Source: an uncultured Bryobacteraceae bacterium
GTDB lineage: Bacteria > Acidobacteriota > Terriglobia > Bryobacterales > Bryobacteraceae
Direction of reading: 5' to 3'
Assembly: GCA_938027685.1 (NCBI GenBank)
Contig: CALJAM010000038.1
Span: forward strand, 1 to 47,641
Length of the DNA: 47,641 nucleotides
The position numbers and the translations under genes were made by a program. How positions within the stretch are numbered: position 1 is the first letter of the stretch; every line of letters begins with the position of its first letter. The notes under the pieces were generated by a model. It saw only the letters and a program-made list of their open reading frames with translations, ran no database searches and was not told where the DNA came from. This document shows, piece by piece, positions 34,101 to 43,511 of this stretch.

Positions 34101-36148
34101 TGCAGCGCCGCGCCGTGATCGCCGGCGGCCAGGGCACGGTCGACCTGCTCAATCAACCTGGCCTTGGCTTCCGAGCGCGACTGCTGCTCGCGCCGTTTCT
34201 TCACCCGCTCGATTTCAAAGCTCAGGCCGGGATAGTGAGGATAAATGGCGCCCAGCGTCTCCCATTGGGTGAGCGCCTCGGCGAACTGGCCGCGTTCCTC
34301 GAGCTGGCGCGCCTTGGTCGCAATCGAGTTGACCAGATCGCGCTTGTCGCGCGTCAACCGCAGCGCGCGTTCGAAATGCGGCTCGCCGGGATACGCCGCG
34401 ACGGCCTCCTCGAGGATCGCCACGCGACGGTCCAGATCGGCCTCGGCTTCCACGCGCCGGTCGATCTCGGCGATCCGTGCCGAGATCTCCTGCCGCTGCG
34501 CCTCCTCGATGTCGAACTTGAGCGCCTGAAACAAAGCGTGTCCCGGATGTTTTTTGAGGCACTCCTCACAGATGGCCAGGGCCTGGGCGAAGTTGCGGGC
34601 GGCCAGGTGCTGGCGCGCCTCGGCATAGGCGTTCTTGAGGAGCTCGTGCTCGGTGCGCACCTGGTTGTAGAGACTGCGGTAGGCGGCCGAGCGTTCGGGC
34701 GCGCTGGTATCCGGCGCCCGCTCCTCGAGGCTCAGAACCTGCTCGAGCTTGCTGAGCGCCGCGCTGACCTCACCCTCGCGCCACGCCTCCACCGCCGCCT
34801 GGTAAAGCTGCTCCTTCTGCTGACGCACGCGCAGGTGTTCCTGCTCGAGCCTGTCGACCTCGGCCAGCAACTGCTGCGCGCGGGTATCGCCCGGCTTGAG
34901 CGCCAGCACGTTGCGGAGCGCCTCGCGCGCGTGTGCGTAGGCATGGTTCTCCATATGCTGGTGCGCCAGCCGGAACCAGTCCTCGATCTTCTGCGACACC
35001 ATCCGGGTCTCGATGTCCTTCTTCAGACCCAGGGCGGTCGCGTTCGAGGGATCCAGTTGCAGGACCTCCTGAATCTTCTGCAGGGCCAGCGGATATTCTT
35101 CGTGCTCGAAGCGCGTGCGGGCGCTTTCCAACAATTGGGCGATGGTGCGCTGGCGGGCGGCCTGGTCCAGCCGCCGACGCAGGTCGGTCAAGGCCGGGTC
35201 CAGATGGCCTTCGGCCTCCAACTCGGTGAGGATTTCGTTGGCGAATTGCAGATCGCCCTGTTCGAAGGCCCGCTGGGCGCGCTCGATGCGCGGCCGGATG
35301 CGGCCGGGATCGAAGAACTCGATGGGCTCATTGCGCAGGGCTTTCTGGAGGGTCTCGGCGAACTCGCGAGCGCTGGCGAAACGGTGCCAGGGCTGCTTCG
35401 CCATCGCCTTGTGGATCACGCGGCTGATGGCCTCGCTGACGGCGGGGTTGATGGCCGAAACCGGCGGGGGCACCTGGTGCAGGATGGCGTCGATGATCTC
35501 GGCCTCGGTAGCGCGATCGAAGGGCCGGCGCAGCGTGAGCGCCTCGTAGCAGACCACGGCCAGGGAGAACAGATCGCTCAGCGGCGTGGGCGGCTTGAGC
35601 TCCAGCTGCTCGGGCGACATGTACAGCAGCGTCCCCTTGATGCCCATGGAGGCGCGCGTATCGATCATGTGGGCCACGCCGAAGTCGATGAGCTTGACCG
35701 AGTCGTCCTCGAGCACGAAGAGATTGCTCGGCTTGATGTCGCGGTGCACCAAGCCGCGCTCGTGCGCTGCCTGCAGGCCGCGGCAGGCCTGCGTCATGAT
35801 CTCGACCACGCGCTCCACGGTGAGCCGCTGACTGGCGGTGCGGATCAGTTTGTCCAGCGTCACGCCGGGCAGCAGCGGCATCACGAAATAGGGCTTGCTC
35901 TGCCCCTCTTCCTGGTACTCCCCGATATCGAAGATCTCGACGATGTTGGGGTGACTCATGGCGGCCAGCACCTGGCACTCGCGCTGGAAAAGCTCGAGCG
36001 AGGCGCGGCTGGGCGCGTCGCGCAGCGTCTTCAGCGCGACCTCCCGCTTGACCACCAGGTCGTAGGCACGGTAGACGATTCCCATGCCTCCCCGGCCCAG
36101 GATTTCGCGGATTTCATAACGGTTGTTGAGTCGCTTTGGAACTGCCAT
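31109..36148 (-). CDS. Giant membrane Ser/Thr kinase with TPR-like, PEGA and concanavalin-like parts
   Basis: A 1679-residue Hanks-type kinase. The kinase domain (11-275) has GRGGMG, Lys40, Glu57, HRDIKPSN (135-142), DFG (155-157) and MSPEQ, so it is expected to be active. A long helical TPR-like region (about 285-915) follows, then a Pro/Ala linker (925-1023) and a single transmembrane helix (RMWLLAGAGGLVAVAAIVAG, about 1030-1056). Six PEGA-like beta repeats (about 1066-1520) come next. The C-terminus (about 1526-1679, WFFRRGGNFVLAQIPKLDG) resembles a concanavalin/LamG-like sandwich. The kinase and TPR parts would be cytoplasmic and the rest periplasmic. The 233 bp upstream hold only a weak promoter-like TAAATA. 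Confidence 0.9.
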   Translation of the reverse strand: MAVPKRLNNRYEIREILGRGGMGIVYRAYDLVVKREVALKTLRDAPSRASLELFQRECQVLAAMSHPNIVEIFDIGEYQEEGQSKPYFVMPLLPGVTLDKLIRTASQRLTVERVVEIMTQACRGLQAAHERGLVHRDIKPSNLFVLEDDSVKLIDFGVAHMIDTRASMGIKGTLLYMSPEQLELKPPTPLSDLFSLAVVCYEALTLRRPFDRATEAEIIDAILHQVPPPVSAINPAVSEAISRVIHKAMAKQPWHRFASAREFAETLQKALRNEPIEFFDPGRIRPRIERAQRAFEQGDLQFANEILTELEAEGHLDPALTDLRRRLDQAARQRTIAQLLESARTRFEHEEYPLALQKIQEVLQLDPSNATALGLKKDIETRMVSQKIEDWFRLAHQHMENHAYAHAREALRNVLALKPGDTRAQQLLAEVDRLEQEHLRVRQQKEQLYQAAVEAWREGEVSAALSKLEQVLSLEERAPDTSAPERSAAYRSLYNQVRTEHELLKNAYAEARQHLAARNFAQALAICEECLKKHPGHALFQALKFDIEEAQRQEISARIAEIDRRVEAEADLDRRVAILEEAVAAYPGEPHFERALRLTRDKRDLVNSIATKARQLEERGQFAEALTQWETLGAIYPHYPGLSFEIERVKKRREQQSRSEAKARLIEQVDRALAAGDHGAALQMLETAQAEFPGDSEIVSLAEVARQSAARIAEAQRLLEEGLAFHAQGNFAEAVSVLRRAVESDPRNHQARAALVEALIGHARELVDRDWRSAETLVAEALDLDPQNPAARSLRTLTQDRKRDEAVAQAFLAARDLRAAGNLEGALAQAEQALLAWPGEPRLTQLRDILSRELEQAREAQRRSARRATLEELRRLEREAALQTDPATVESHLQKARQLAAAYLLDPEIQSVVADIERRSALLGAGRAAAPAPSPPVVPQASPTPSPSEPFPGGSGLYVAPAVGTGEPPEFASPGPAAVPAGPVSPQPAPSAVSPPLSAVPPASALERPVPAPPPVTKPPATPLAGRRISRMWLLAGAGGLVAVAAIVAGVIMLSRRTAVAPAGALTVDIRTTPPGATIFVNGEARGLSDLTLGLAPGSYQIEARLEGYRPAFTKLEFTAGPVAPVQLTLEPMGVGLRLITDLDQGKVALDEEPARELLEGQFSLDGLSPGKHTLRVVSRDGEATIAFEAAPGAAPLAADPVTRNLAAVVVAGMGSRARIHASFGPAPVELNGEPVGQVGPGGLELSNLTPGTYELTIGAESNRRKMIVEISSAPLLTAYLRSDRDVGTLVVLTGEDGVRVFLNGREQRRTTTRGQLRIPNLPVREYAVRVAKEGFEEAPEQRVAIRKGEESKIEFRLRPLPRAAALVIQGGPAGAQVLLDGQSVGVVQDDGSFHHSGIGEGEHQIEIRRERFAPRVIRRHFAAGQTVQLSGAEVALQPLTGRLQVALSPRDAQLLIGRPGEAPKPLAATTAELPEGAYVLIARAPDHAESSQTVQILAGQTRVVKIELAPLKAASRPAPPPASGIALLGAGWVEEAGWFFRRGGNFVLAQIPKLDGRIVFTAMLRKGRRLRWVLNYSDERNYDLFELDGRSLYHTVVRNGRRNERPRVAHDLGEWRYCSVQVEVRPSAIVHRVRKGEEWITLSQVAGEPGRDFTEGAFGFYIPGDDQVGLSYFSFTPR

Positions 36149-36381
36149 GCCCTCGCTTAAGCCCCCCCGGGCGACGCTTATTTACGGCAGAATCGCGGGC
36201 CCCGCCCGTGCAGGTTTGCTTTCGAAGAGTAACACATTTCCGCGGCCTTGTGAATCCGTCGTCCGGGCGCCGGACCGATCTTCATCTTCTAAAGCCGGAA
36301 GCGCTGTGGAGTCGGAGCGGGACGGCCGCTGCGGTCACGCAGGGGACGGAAACCCGGGCCGCGCCCTCGTGCTGCCGTACA

Positions 36382-39300
36382 TCAGCCAGGGACTCTATCG
36401 TGCTCCTCCTTTCTCCGCCCGCCGTATCGTTCGACGGCAGCGATCAACTCCGCAGCGCGAATCGGCTTTGCGATGTAATCGTCGGCGCCGGCCGCCAGGC
36501 AACGGTCCCGGTCCTCCTTCATTGCATAAGCGGTCATGGCGACGATGGGAATATGGCCTCCTCCCCAGCGCGCTTCCGCGGCCCGGATGGCCGAGATGGC
36601 CTCCAGGCCGTCCATCCCGGGCATCTCTATATCCATCAAGACCACGTCGAAGCTTTCGCGATTCAGCAAAGCCAGCGCCTCGCGGCCATCGGCCGCCGCA
36701 GCGACCTGATGCCCGCGCCGCTCGAGGATTCGGGTGGTCAGCATTTGGTTCACCGCGTTGTCGTCCGCCACCAGCACACGCAGTCTACTCTGCGCCGGCG
36801 GGGCGGAGTCCCGCACCGGAAGGTCGGCGCCTGACATACGGGTGATTCGACCGGCTAGGGCGGACAAGACGGCGTCGAGCAATTCCGATTCCTTGAGAGG
36901 CTTCAACAAGACGGCCTCCACCGGCGGTTGCCCGTCGGAACGCAGACCTGCGGAAGTGTATAGGATGATGGGCAAACCGTTCCCGCCCGGCAACTCCCGG
37001 ATTCTCCGGGCGAGCTCGCAACCGTCGATACCCGGCATCTGGCCATCGAGGATCGCCAGGGCGAACTCCTCTACACCGTTTTCACCCAGCCGCTCAAGCG
37101 CCTCCGCGCCGCTCGAGACGGCCAGCGGTCTCATGCCCCAGCGTGTCAGCGTCTCCGTAAGAACCAGGCGGTTGGTGGCGTTGTCGTCCACCACCAGCAC
37201 ACGCAAACCTTCCAGACGCAGGTCAAGTTTCGCCGATTCCCGCCGGGTCGCCTCGGGGTCGTATCCGAAGCGGACCGTGAAGTGGAATGCGCTGCCCGGG
37301 CCGCCGGCAGTACGATCGGGTTCCCGCCAGGGACTCTCGACCCAGATGCGTCCACCCATCAACTGAACCAATCGCGTGCAGATGGCCAGCCCCAGCCCGG
37401 TCCCGCCGAACCGTCGCGTGGTGGAACTGTCGGCCTGCCGGAAGGCCTCGAAAATGATCCCCTGCTTTTCTACGGGAACCCCGGGTCCGGTATCCGTCAC
37501 GGCAAAGTGCAGGATCACGGAGTCGCCTTCGAAAGACTCCACCCAGACGCGCAGTCCGACCTCGCCTTCTTCGGTGAACTTGATGCCGTTGGCGGCCAGG
37601 TTGATCACCACCTGCCGCAAGCGCAGGCTGTCGCCCACCAGCAGGTCGGGCACTTCCGGAGCCACGCGGCAGGTCAACTCGAGCCGCTTTTCGCCGGCCC
37701 GGGCCGCCAGGGAGCGCAAAGCGTCACCCAGCATATCGCGCAGTCGGAAAGGGGCCGGATTCAGCTCGAGCTTGCCCGCTTCGATCTTGGAAAGATCCAG
37801 GATGTCGTTCAAGATGCCCAGCAACGAGTAAGCCGAGTCGCGCACGATGCCGAGGTAGCGGGCCTGCTCGGCGGTCAGCTCAGTTTGCAGGACGAGTTCC
37901 GTCATCCCGATGATGCCATTCATGGGGGTGCGGATCTCGTGGCTCATGCTGGCCAGGAAGACGCTCTTGGCGCGATTGGCGGCCTCGGCCTGATCTCGCG
38001 CTTGGGCGAGCTCGGCGATGAGCTTGCCGCGCCGCCGGTACTCGCCGATCGCGAAACCAAGCAGCAGCGCGATAAAGGCCGCACTGAACCCGGCGAAAAC
38101 GGCGAAGCCCGTGTGGCGGTACCAGGGCACCAGGACCGTGAATTGGATGGCAGCGGGGGTTGGATCCACGTTGCCGTTGCGGTCCATGGCGCGGACTTCC
38201 ACGCGGTGTACGCCGGCCGGCAGCTTGCCCAGGCTCGCGTTCGGGCGTTCCAGGAACGGCGTCCATTCGCCGCCATCGACCCGATAGGAGAACAGAAGTC
38301 GCTCCGCGGCGGTCGACCGCCACTTGTCCACACCGGCGAACGTGAGCCGCACGTCGGCGCCCGGCGCTACCTCGCGCGGGTTTTCAGCCTCGGCGCTCAG
38401 GGTTTCCGGCGGCCAGGGATCGGCTTCCGGATGAAAAAGCGCCAAGCCTCGCGTCGTGCCAACCCAGATCCGCCCGCGACTGTCTTCGAAGACCTCTGCA
38501 ACCGGATCCGCGGGAAGGCCGTCCTCGCGAGTGTTGGTGATCCATGCATCGGAACGGAGGCGGTGGATCCCGGTTCCGGAGGCAATCCAGATCGTGCCGT
38601 CGCGCGCACGGATCATGCTGCGCACGCGGTCCAGTCCCGTACGCACGGTTCGCCAGCGGCGGCCGTCGTATTCGATAAGGTCTTCCCGACCACCGAGCAA
38701 CAAGACTCCCGGTCGCGCCGCCAGCATGGAAAAGGTGCCTGCCGCGTAGTAGCCGTCTTCCGGGCGGAACACGTGCGCGTGGCCCCCTCGGAGGACCGCT
38801 AAACCGGCGGCCCCGCCGATCCAAACCTCCCCTTCCTTCACCTCCAGCAGGCAACGGATGTCGCTCAGCTCGCTCGCGACCGGCAACCGGTACAGTGGCT
38901 GAAAGCGCGAGCCGTCGTAGATCTCCAGCCACCGCTCCGAGTCGTCGGAGGTGCGCGTGACCACCCACGCGCCGCCCTGCCGGCGCGGAGCGATCGCCAC
39001 CATCGAACGTCCGGCCGGGTGAACCAGCGGCGTGAAGCGGCGTCTGCGCGCATCGAACACGAGCAGGTGGGACTGGGTGTTCGCGCGTATCAGGAGTCGG
39101 TCGCCGGGCAAGGCGGCCAGAGAGTCCGTCTGATAGTAATAAGTCGTCTCACCCTCGGGCATAGGGAAGAACTCCCACCGGTCACCTTCCAGCAGACCCA
39201 GCGAGCGGGTGCAGGCGAACCACACTCGTCCCTGCGGGTCTTCGGTGATGGCGTGGACCGGAACGTCAAGCTGGGCAGCGGCGGGTGGCTTCCTCCAAAT

Positions 39301-40272
39301 CGGCGGTGCGTAACGCACCAGACCTTGCGTGGTTCCGAGCCAGAAGGCGCCGCCCGCGTCGGCAGCCTGATCGAGGATGATGCCGGAGAGAATTTCGGGC
39401 TCCTCGACACGCTGAACGCGAGCGCGGGATGTCCTCAGGAGGCGGCCGCCTTCCAGAATCCAGACCGTGCCCCCCTCGCCCGCCCAAGCGACCAGGTCGG
39501 TGGTGTGGCTGGAATATACGGGCTGCCATCGACCGGTCTCGAGTAGGAAGGCCGTTTTACGGAAAGAATCGTCCCGGGCTTCTCCCACCACGTAGAGAGT
39601 TCCTCGCGGGCCTGGACGGGGATGCCGGAAACGCACATGCCCGGTCGGGCCCGCGTCGTATTCCTCCCATAGGAAGGACTCTCCCGACTGGGGCAACAAG
39701 CGAACGACCCCGCGCTCCGTCGTGAGCCAGATCCAACCCTCCGGAGCTGCCGCCGGCTCCCGGAAACGGCCCACTCCGGTCTCGACGGCGGTACGCAGGA
39801 CCAGCGTCCTTCGCTGTGCGGCACGGAACTCAACGAGAAGCTCCGGCAGGAGGACTGCCAAGCGATCGGCGTCAAGGGCCACGCATCGGGCCAGTTGCCG
39901 CTCCTGCGGACCGGCTTGTTGCAAAGCTTCCAGGGGATGCTCGGTCCAGCGCCCATCCCGGTACTCGTGCAAGCCGGCGCCACCCAGGACCCAGACGGTG
40001 TTCCCGGATGCACCGCAGAGCCGGAAGTTGGGCCCGGGTATCGGTAGAGAGTGCACGCGGTAACCGTCGAGCAAGCTGAAGGTATTCACATGCCCGTGGC
40101 GGGCGAGGACCCAGCCCGATACGCCCAGGTGGATTTCCGGGGTGTAGGATTCCCGCAGGCCGTCGGAAACCTGCCAGGATCGCCACTCGGGCGGCTGGCC
40201 CGCGCCTGCAAGCCGCCACATGAGCAGCGCCAGTACGGCCCCGCGCACACCCCAAGGCATCGCGACACACAT
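36382..40272 (-). CDS. Hybrid sensor histidine kinase with beta-propeller sensor and two receiver domains
   Basis: A 1296-residue membrane sensor. A signal peptide ([19 protein letters not shown]) precedes two-component-regulator propeller blades (e.g. [28 protein letters not shown]). A Y_Y_Y-like beta domain (about 642-714), a transmembrane helix, HisKA with His778 in [11 protein letters not shown], and HATPase ([18 protein letters not shown]) follow. Two receiver domains come last, with Asp1076 and Asp1214. No DNA-binding or HPt part is present, so phosphate must pass to an unlinked partner. Propeller sensors usually bind carbohydrates. ATG 40272 is preferred because the frame's earlier start at 40338 is in the divergent promoter. 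Confidence 0.9.
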   Translation of the reverse strand: MCVAMPWGVRGAVLALLMWRLAGAGQPPEWRSWQVSDGLRESYTPEIHLGVSGWVLARHGHVNTFSLLDGYRVHSLPIPGPNFRLCGASGNTVWVLGGAGLHEYRDGRWTEHPLEALQQAGPQERQLARCVALDADRLAVLLPELLVEFRAAQRRTLVLRTAVETGVGRFREPAAAPEGWIWLTTERGVVRLLPQSGESFLWEEYDAGPTGHVRFRHPRPGPRGTLYVVGEARDDSFRKTAFLLETGRWQPVYSSHTTDLVAWAGEGGTVWILEGGRLLRTSRARVQRVEEPEILSGIILDQAADAGGAFWLGTTQGLVRYAPPIWRKPPAAAQLDVPVHAITEDPQGRVWFACTRSLGLLEGDRWEFFPMPEGETTYYYQTDSLAALPGDRLLIRANTQSHLLVFDARRRRFTPLVHPAGRSMVAIAPRRQGGAWVVTRTSDDSERWLEIYDGSRFQPLYRLPVASELSDIRCLLEVKEGEVWIGGAAGLAVLRGGHAHVFRPEDGYYAAGTFSMLAARPGVLLLGGREDLIEYDGRRWRTVRTGLDRVRSMIRARDGTIWIASGTGIHRLRSDAWITNTREDGLPADPVAEVFEDSRGRIWVGTTRGLALFHPEADPWPPETLSAEAENPREVAPGADVRLTFAGVDKWRSTAAERLLFSYRVDGGEWTPFLERPNASLGKLPAGVHRVEVRAMDRNGNVDPTPAAIQFTVLVPWYRHTGFAVFAGFSAAFIALLLGFAIGEYRRRGKLIAELAQARDQAEAANRAKSVFLASMSHEIRTPMNGIIGMTELVLQTELTAEQARYLGIVRDSAYSLLGILNDILDLSKIEAGKLELNPAPFRLRDMLGDALRSLAARAGEKRLELTCRVAPEVPDLLVGDSLRLRQVVINLAANGIKFTEEGEVGLRVWVESFEGDSVILHFAVTDTGPGVPVEKQGIIFEAFRQADSSTTRRFGGTGLGLAICTRLVQLMGGRIWVESPWREPDRTAGGPGSAFHFTVRFGYDPEATRRESAKLDLRLEGLRVLVVDDNATNRLVLTETLTRWGMRPLAVSSGAEALERLGENGVEEFALAILDGQMPGIDGCELARRIRELPGGNGLPIILYTSAGLRSDGQPPVEAVLLKPLKESELLDAVLSALAGRITRMSGADLPVRDSAPPAQSRLRVLVADDNAVNQMLTTRILERRGHQVAAAADGREALALLNRESFDVVLMDIEMPGMDGLEAISAIRAAEARWGGGHIPIVAMTAYAMKEDRDRCLAAGADDYIAKPIRAAELIAAVERYGGRRKEEHDRVPG

Positions 40273-40333
40273 CTTTCGGACTCTCTCATCGGCCGCGCCG
40301 CTGACCGGCTTCAGCCTTTTTGCGCGGGCCGGG

Positions 40334-40339
40334 TACACT
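40334..40339 (+). promoter_or_regulatory. -10 box (TACACT) of the TIGR00300-queF-methyltransferase unit
   Basis: TACACT lies 19 nt before ATG 40359, giving a leader of roughly 12 nt. It is in the 86-bp region divergent to the histidine kinase. Confidence 0.35.
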
Positions 40340-40358
40340 GGAAAGAAACAGCGATCCC

Positions 40359-41597
40359 ATGAATCCCGAGCACTCGGTAAGGCAACACTACGAGGTACTC
40401 GAGGCCGAAGGCCACCTCATCGACTCCCACATCATGGAGCGGATCTTCGACACCGTGGTTGAATACCAGGGTGAATTCGAGGTCGAAGACTTTCGCATCG
40501 GCCGCACCAACAGCGAACCCTCGCACCTGCGGTTGCGGGTCAGGGCGCCCTCGCGGCAGCAACTGGAGCAGATGCTTCAAGCCCTGCTGGGCCTGGGCTG
40601 CTCCTTGGCCGAGACGGGCGAAGTCGAGTGGGCGATCGTCGAGCGCGATCGCTGCGCGCCGGATGATTTCTACTCCACGACGAACCACCGCACGCTCGTG
40701 CGCCTGAACGGCCGCTGGGTGGAGGTGGAGGACCAGCGTATGGACGCCGTCATCGTGATCGAGGGCGAGCGGGCGCGCTGCCGTCGCCTCCGCGACCTAC
40801 GCGCAGGCGATCGCGTGGTGGTAGGGCTGCGCGGCATCCGTGTGTTGCCTGAACCCAAGGAACGGGACCGGCTGGCCTTCGCTTTCATGACCAACGGCGT
40901 CTCCTCGGAACGGCAGGTCGAGACCGCCGTGCGGCAGACGGCCGCCCTGATCCGGCAGACGCGGGCGCACAACAAAAAGGTGGTGGTCGTGGCAGGGCCC
41001 GTCGTGGTGCATACCGGCGGAGCACCGGGCCTGGCTGCTTTGATCCGTCGGGGCTACGTGCAGGCTCTTCTCAGCGGCAACGCGCTGGCGGTCCATGACG
41101 TGGAGGCAGCGCTATTCGGAACTTCGCTCGGCGTGCGCCTCTCCGACGGCAGGCAGGAGGAACACGGACACCGCAACCACATGCGGGCCATCAATGCCAT
41201 TTACCGCGCGGGCGGGCTCCGGCAGGCGGTAGAGAGCGGCGTTCTCGGGAGCGGCATTTTTTACGAGTGCATCCGCCGGGGCGTGGATTTCGTGCTGGCC
41301 GGCAGCCTGCGCGACGATGGTCCGCTGCCCGAAACCATCACCGATATGAATCAGGCGCAGGATGCCTACGCGCGGGCGCTAAAAGGCGCCGGCCTGGTTC
41401 TCTGCCTCGGGACCATGCTCCACTCGATCGCGGTCGGCAACATGCTGCCGAGTTGGGTGAAGGTGGTTTGCGTCGACATCAACCCGGCCGTGGTCACCAA
41501 GGTCAGCGATCGCGGCACCGGCCAAGCGGTGGGAGTGGTGACCGACGTCGGCCTGTTTCTGGAGATGCTCGCCCGATGCCTGCAGGAAGAAGCATGA
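40359..41597 (+). CDS. LOR/SDH bifunctional-enzyme conserved-domain protein (TIGR00300; ornithine cyclodeaminase-like)
   Basis: A 412-residue cytoplasmic protein of the TIGR00300/LOR-SDH conserved family, related to archaeal ornithine cyclodeaminase and the C-terminal part of cyanobacterial AgrE/ArgZ. It starts with [21 protein letters not shown] Rossmann-like C-half has [46 protein letters not shown] and [14 protein letters not shown]. The likely reaction is ornithine to proline plus ammonia with bound NAD, by homology only. ATG 40359 is chosen by the conserved N-terminus and the TACACT box upstream. Its stop overlaps queF by ATGA. Confidence 0.8.
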   Translation: MNPEHSVRQHYEVLEAEGHLIDSHIMERIFDTVVEYQGEFEVEDFRIGRTNSEPSHLRLRVRAPSRQQLEQMLQALLGLGCSLAETGEVEWAIVERDRCAPDDFYSTTNHRTLVRLNGRWVEVEDQRMDAVIVIEGERARCRRLRDLRAGDRVVVGLRGIRVLPEPKERDRLAFAFMTNGVSSERQVETAVRQTAALIRQTRAHNKKVVVVAGPVVVHTGGAPGLAALIRRGYVQALLSGNALAVHDVEAALFGTSLGVRLSDGRQEEHGHRNHMRAINAIYRAGGLRQAVESGVLGSGIFYECIRRGVDFVLAGSLRDDGPLPETITDMNQAQDAYARALKGAGLVLCLGTMLHSIAVGNMLPSWVKVVCVDINPAVVTKVSDRGTGQAVGVVTDVGLFLEMLARCLQEEA

Positions 41598-42010
41598 AAT
41601 CGACAGGTTACACGCAAGAACACGCGCGGGCCGGTGTCGACGCTCCTTTGCCCGAAATCGAGACCTGGCCCAATCAGTATCCTGGATACGAAATCGAAAT
41701 CGTCATACCGGAATTTACCTCGGTCTGTCCGAAAACCGGCCTTCCCGATTTCGGAAAAATCACCATACGTTACGTGCCGGCGAAGCGTTGCATTGAGCTG
41801 AAATCGCTCAAGATGTATATCCTGGCTTACCGGAACTTGGGCATTTTTTATGAGAACGTCGTAAACCGCATTCTGCGGGACGTGGTGAAAGCGGCGCGGC
41901 CGGTGCGCGCGACGGTGATCGGCGAGTTCACGCCGCGCGGCGGCATTTATTCCAAGGTCGTCGCCAATTGGCCGCTGCCGCGGGAGGGAAGCAGGCGCCG
42001 TGCCGGCTGA
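41594..42010 (+). CDS. queF: NADPH-dependent 7-cyano-7-deazaguanine reductase
   Basis: A 138-residue T-fold enzyme that reduces preQ0 to preQ1 in synthesis of the tRNA base queuosine. Nucleophile Cys45 is in FTSVCPKTGLPDFG with Asp52, and the substrate-binding Glu68 is in the QueF signature ELKSLKMY, followed by FYENVVN. Compared with the B. subtilis enzyme (Cys55, Asp62, Glu78) the three residues are offset by exactly ten. No other queuosine genes are in the window. The start overlaps the preceding stop (ATGA), and the methyltransferase begins 11 nt before its end. Confidence 0.96.
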   Translation: MKSTGYTQEHARAGVDAPLPEIETWPNQYPGYEIEIVIPEFTSVCPKTGLPDFGKITIRYVPAKRCIELKSLKMYILAYRNLGIFYENVVNRILRDVVKAARPVRATVIGEFTPRGGIYSKVVANWPLPREGSRRRAG

Positions 42011-43403
42011 AGTCCCCGACGCCCGGGCCGAAGAGCTGGCAGCGATCGTACGTGAAATCCGGGAACGCGTCCGCTCCCGTTATCCCGTAGACGGCGACAC
42101 GGGCGAGGTACGCATCCCGCTCACCGACCTGATGCCTGTGCTGCATGCGCGCGACGCGGCTGAAGGCAAGGTGGCGGCCATCGGCACGGTCAACCCCCGC
42201 CCGCCCGGGCTGATCAATGACGCCATTCAGTTTTTCAAACGCATCGTCGCCCGCCTGCTCGATTGGCACGTTCGCGAACAGGTGGAGTTCAACCGCGCCG
42301 TAGTCGCCTCGCTCGACGCCATACTGGAAGCTTTCAACGAGAACAACCGAACGTTTGCCCGCATCGCGGGCGCGCTGGACGAGATTCGCCGCGAGGCCCG
42401 CGAGCTGAAGGACATCCGCACGCATTGGGCCGCGTGGCGCCAGGAATGGGAACAGAAGCTGGCCGCCAACGAAATCCAGTTCCTGCGGGCCGTCGCCGAT
42501 CTCCAGGCCGGCTTCCAGCACCGCGTGGATCTGCTGGACTCCAGCTTTCGCGATCTTGTGCGCAGCCAGCATAAGGATTTCACGACCGAACTCGAGCGGT
42601 GGGCGCTGGAGGTTCAAAAACGGCTCTGGGCGGATCTGGAGAAGCTCAGGCTGGAGTTCGAGCGCCTGATCCACGCCGAACTGCGGTTGATCCGGCAGCG
42701 CGCGGCCTCGCGTCCCGAACAGGCGCCGTTGGGCGCAGCCGGGACCCCGGAAGCCGAACGCATCGAACTGGTCGACTGGCTCAAGTTCGCCGAGCGCTTT
42801 CGCGGCAGCGAAGAATACGTCAAGGCGCAGCAACGCTTTTACCTGCCTTTCTTCGAAGGATGCCGCGCGGTGGCCGATCTCGGCTGCGGCCGCGGCGAGT
42901 TCCTCGAGCTGATGCGCGAGGCAGGAGTGCCCGCGCGAGGCGTGGATGAGAACGAGGAAGCCGTCGCGCTCTGCCGCAGCAAGGGGCTGGACGTAGAGCG
43001 GGGCGACCTGCTCGAGTGGCTCGCCGCCCAGCCTGACTCGAGCCTGGACGGCATCTTCTGCGCCCAGGTCATCGAGCACTTGCCGCCGGGACGCGTGCCG
43101 GAGCTCATTCGGCTGGCCGCGCGCAAGCTGGCGCGGGAGGGCCTCCTGATTCTCGAAACGCCCAATCCCGAATGCCTCGCGATTTTCGCTACGCATTACT
43201 ACCTGGACCCGGGCCACCGTCACCCCATCCCTCCCGCGCTGCTGGCGTTTTATTTCGAGGAAGCCGGCTTCGGCGGCATTCGCGTGGAACGTCGTTCACC
43301 CGCCGTGGAAGCAGCGCCCTCTTTGCAGGCTCTGCCCCCCGATTTTCGCGAAGCCTTTTTCGGCGCGCTCGACTACGCCGTGATCGGCCGCCGGCTGGGC
43401 TGA
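42000..43403 (+). CDS. Coiled-coil plus class I SAM-dependent methyltransferase
   Basis: A 467-residue protein. Residues 1-250 are predominantly helical and charged (e.g. FKRIVARLLDWHVREQVEFN, TTELERWALEVQKRLWADL), consistent with a coiled coil that may act as a ruler or oligomeriser. The C-half is a methyltransferase, with motif I VADLGCGRGEFLELM near 292 and FCAQVIEHLPPG near 352. Helical-coil plus methyltransferase architecture is seen in O-antigen or polysaccharide chain-terminating enzymes such as WbdD, but no kinase part is present. GTG 42000 overlaps queF, so it is expressed with it. The substrate is unknown. Confidence 0.83.
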   Translation: MPAEVPDARAEELAAIVREIRERVRSRYPVDGDTGEVRIPLTDLMPVLHARDAAEGKVAAIGTVNPRPPGLINDAIQFFKRIVARLLDWHVREQVEFNRAVVASLDAILEAFNENNRTFARIAGALDEIRREARELKDIRTHWAAWRQEWEQKLAANEIQFLRAVADLQAGFQHRVDLLDSSFRDLVRSQHKDFTTELERWALEVQKRLWADLEKLRLEFERLIHAELRLIRQRAASRPEQAPLGAAGTPEAERIELVDWLKFAERFRGSEEYVKAQQRFYLPFFEGCRAVADLGCGRGEFLELMREAGVPARGVDENEEAVALCRSKGLDVERGDLLEWLAAQPDSSLDGIFCAQVIEHLPPGRVPELIRLAARKLAREGLLILETPNPECLAIFATHYYLDPGHRHPIPPALLAFYFEEAGFGGIRVERRSPAVEAAPSLQALPPDFREAFFGALDYAVIGRRLG

Positions 43404-43442
43404 CTCCGCCTTCCATTCCGCGTCCCCGCTTCGCGGAGTGCC

Positions 43443-43470
43443 TTGACTCTTCGTGTTGCCGTGTTACGTT
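43443..43470 (+). promoter_or_regulatory. Sigma-70-like promoter of the second TonB receptor
   Basis: TTGACT (43443-43448), 16-nt spacer, TACGTT (43465-43470). A GGGAGG ribosome site lies just before ATG 43512. This is the best -35/-10 pair noticed in the window and has a normal leader, unlike the leaderless genes. Confidence 0.5.
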
Positions 43471-43511
43471 AGACCGGGTTTGGCGAGTCTGGAGGCTTAG
43501 GGAGGCGAAGC

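Noticed and set aside
33788-36160. A 790-codon open frame on the plus strand opposite the Ser/Thr kinase
   Set aside because: The minus strand carries unmistakable kinase motifs across the same bases. The plus frame has no recognisable domain and is a by-product of GC-rich codon use in the helical repeat region.
37282-38802. A 506-codon open frame on the plus strand opposite the histidine kinase
   Set aside because: It is antisense to HATPase, HisKA and propeller motifs and its translation resembles no protein family.
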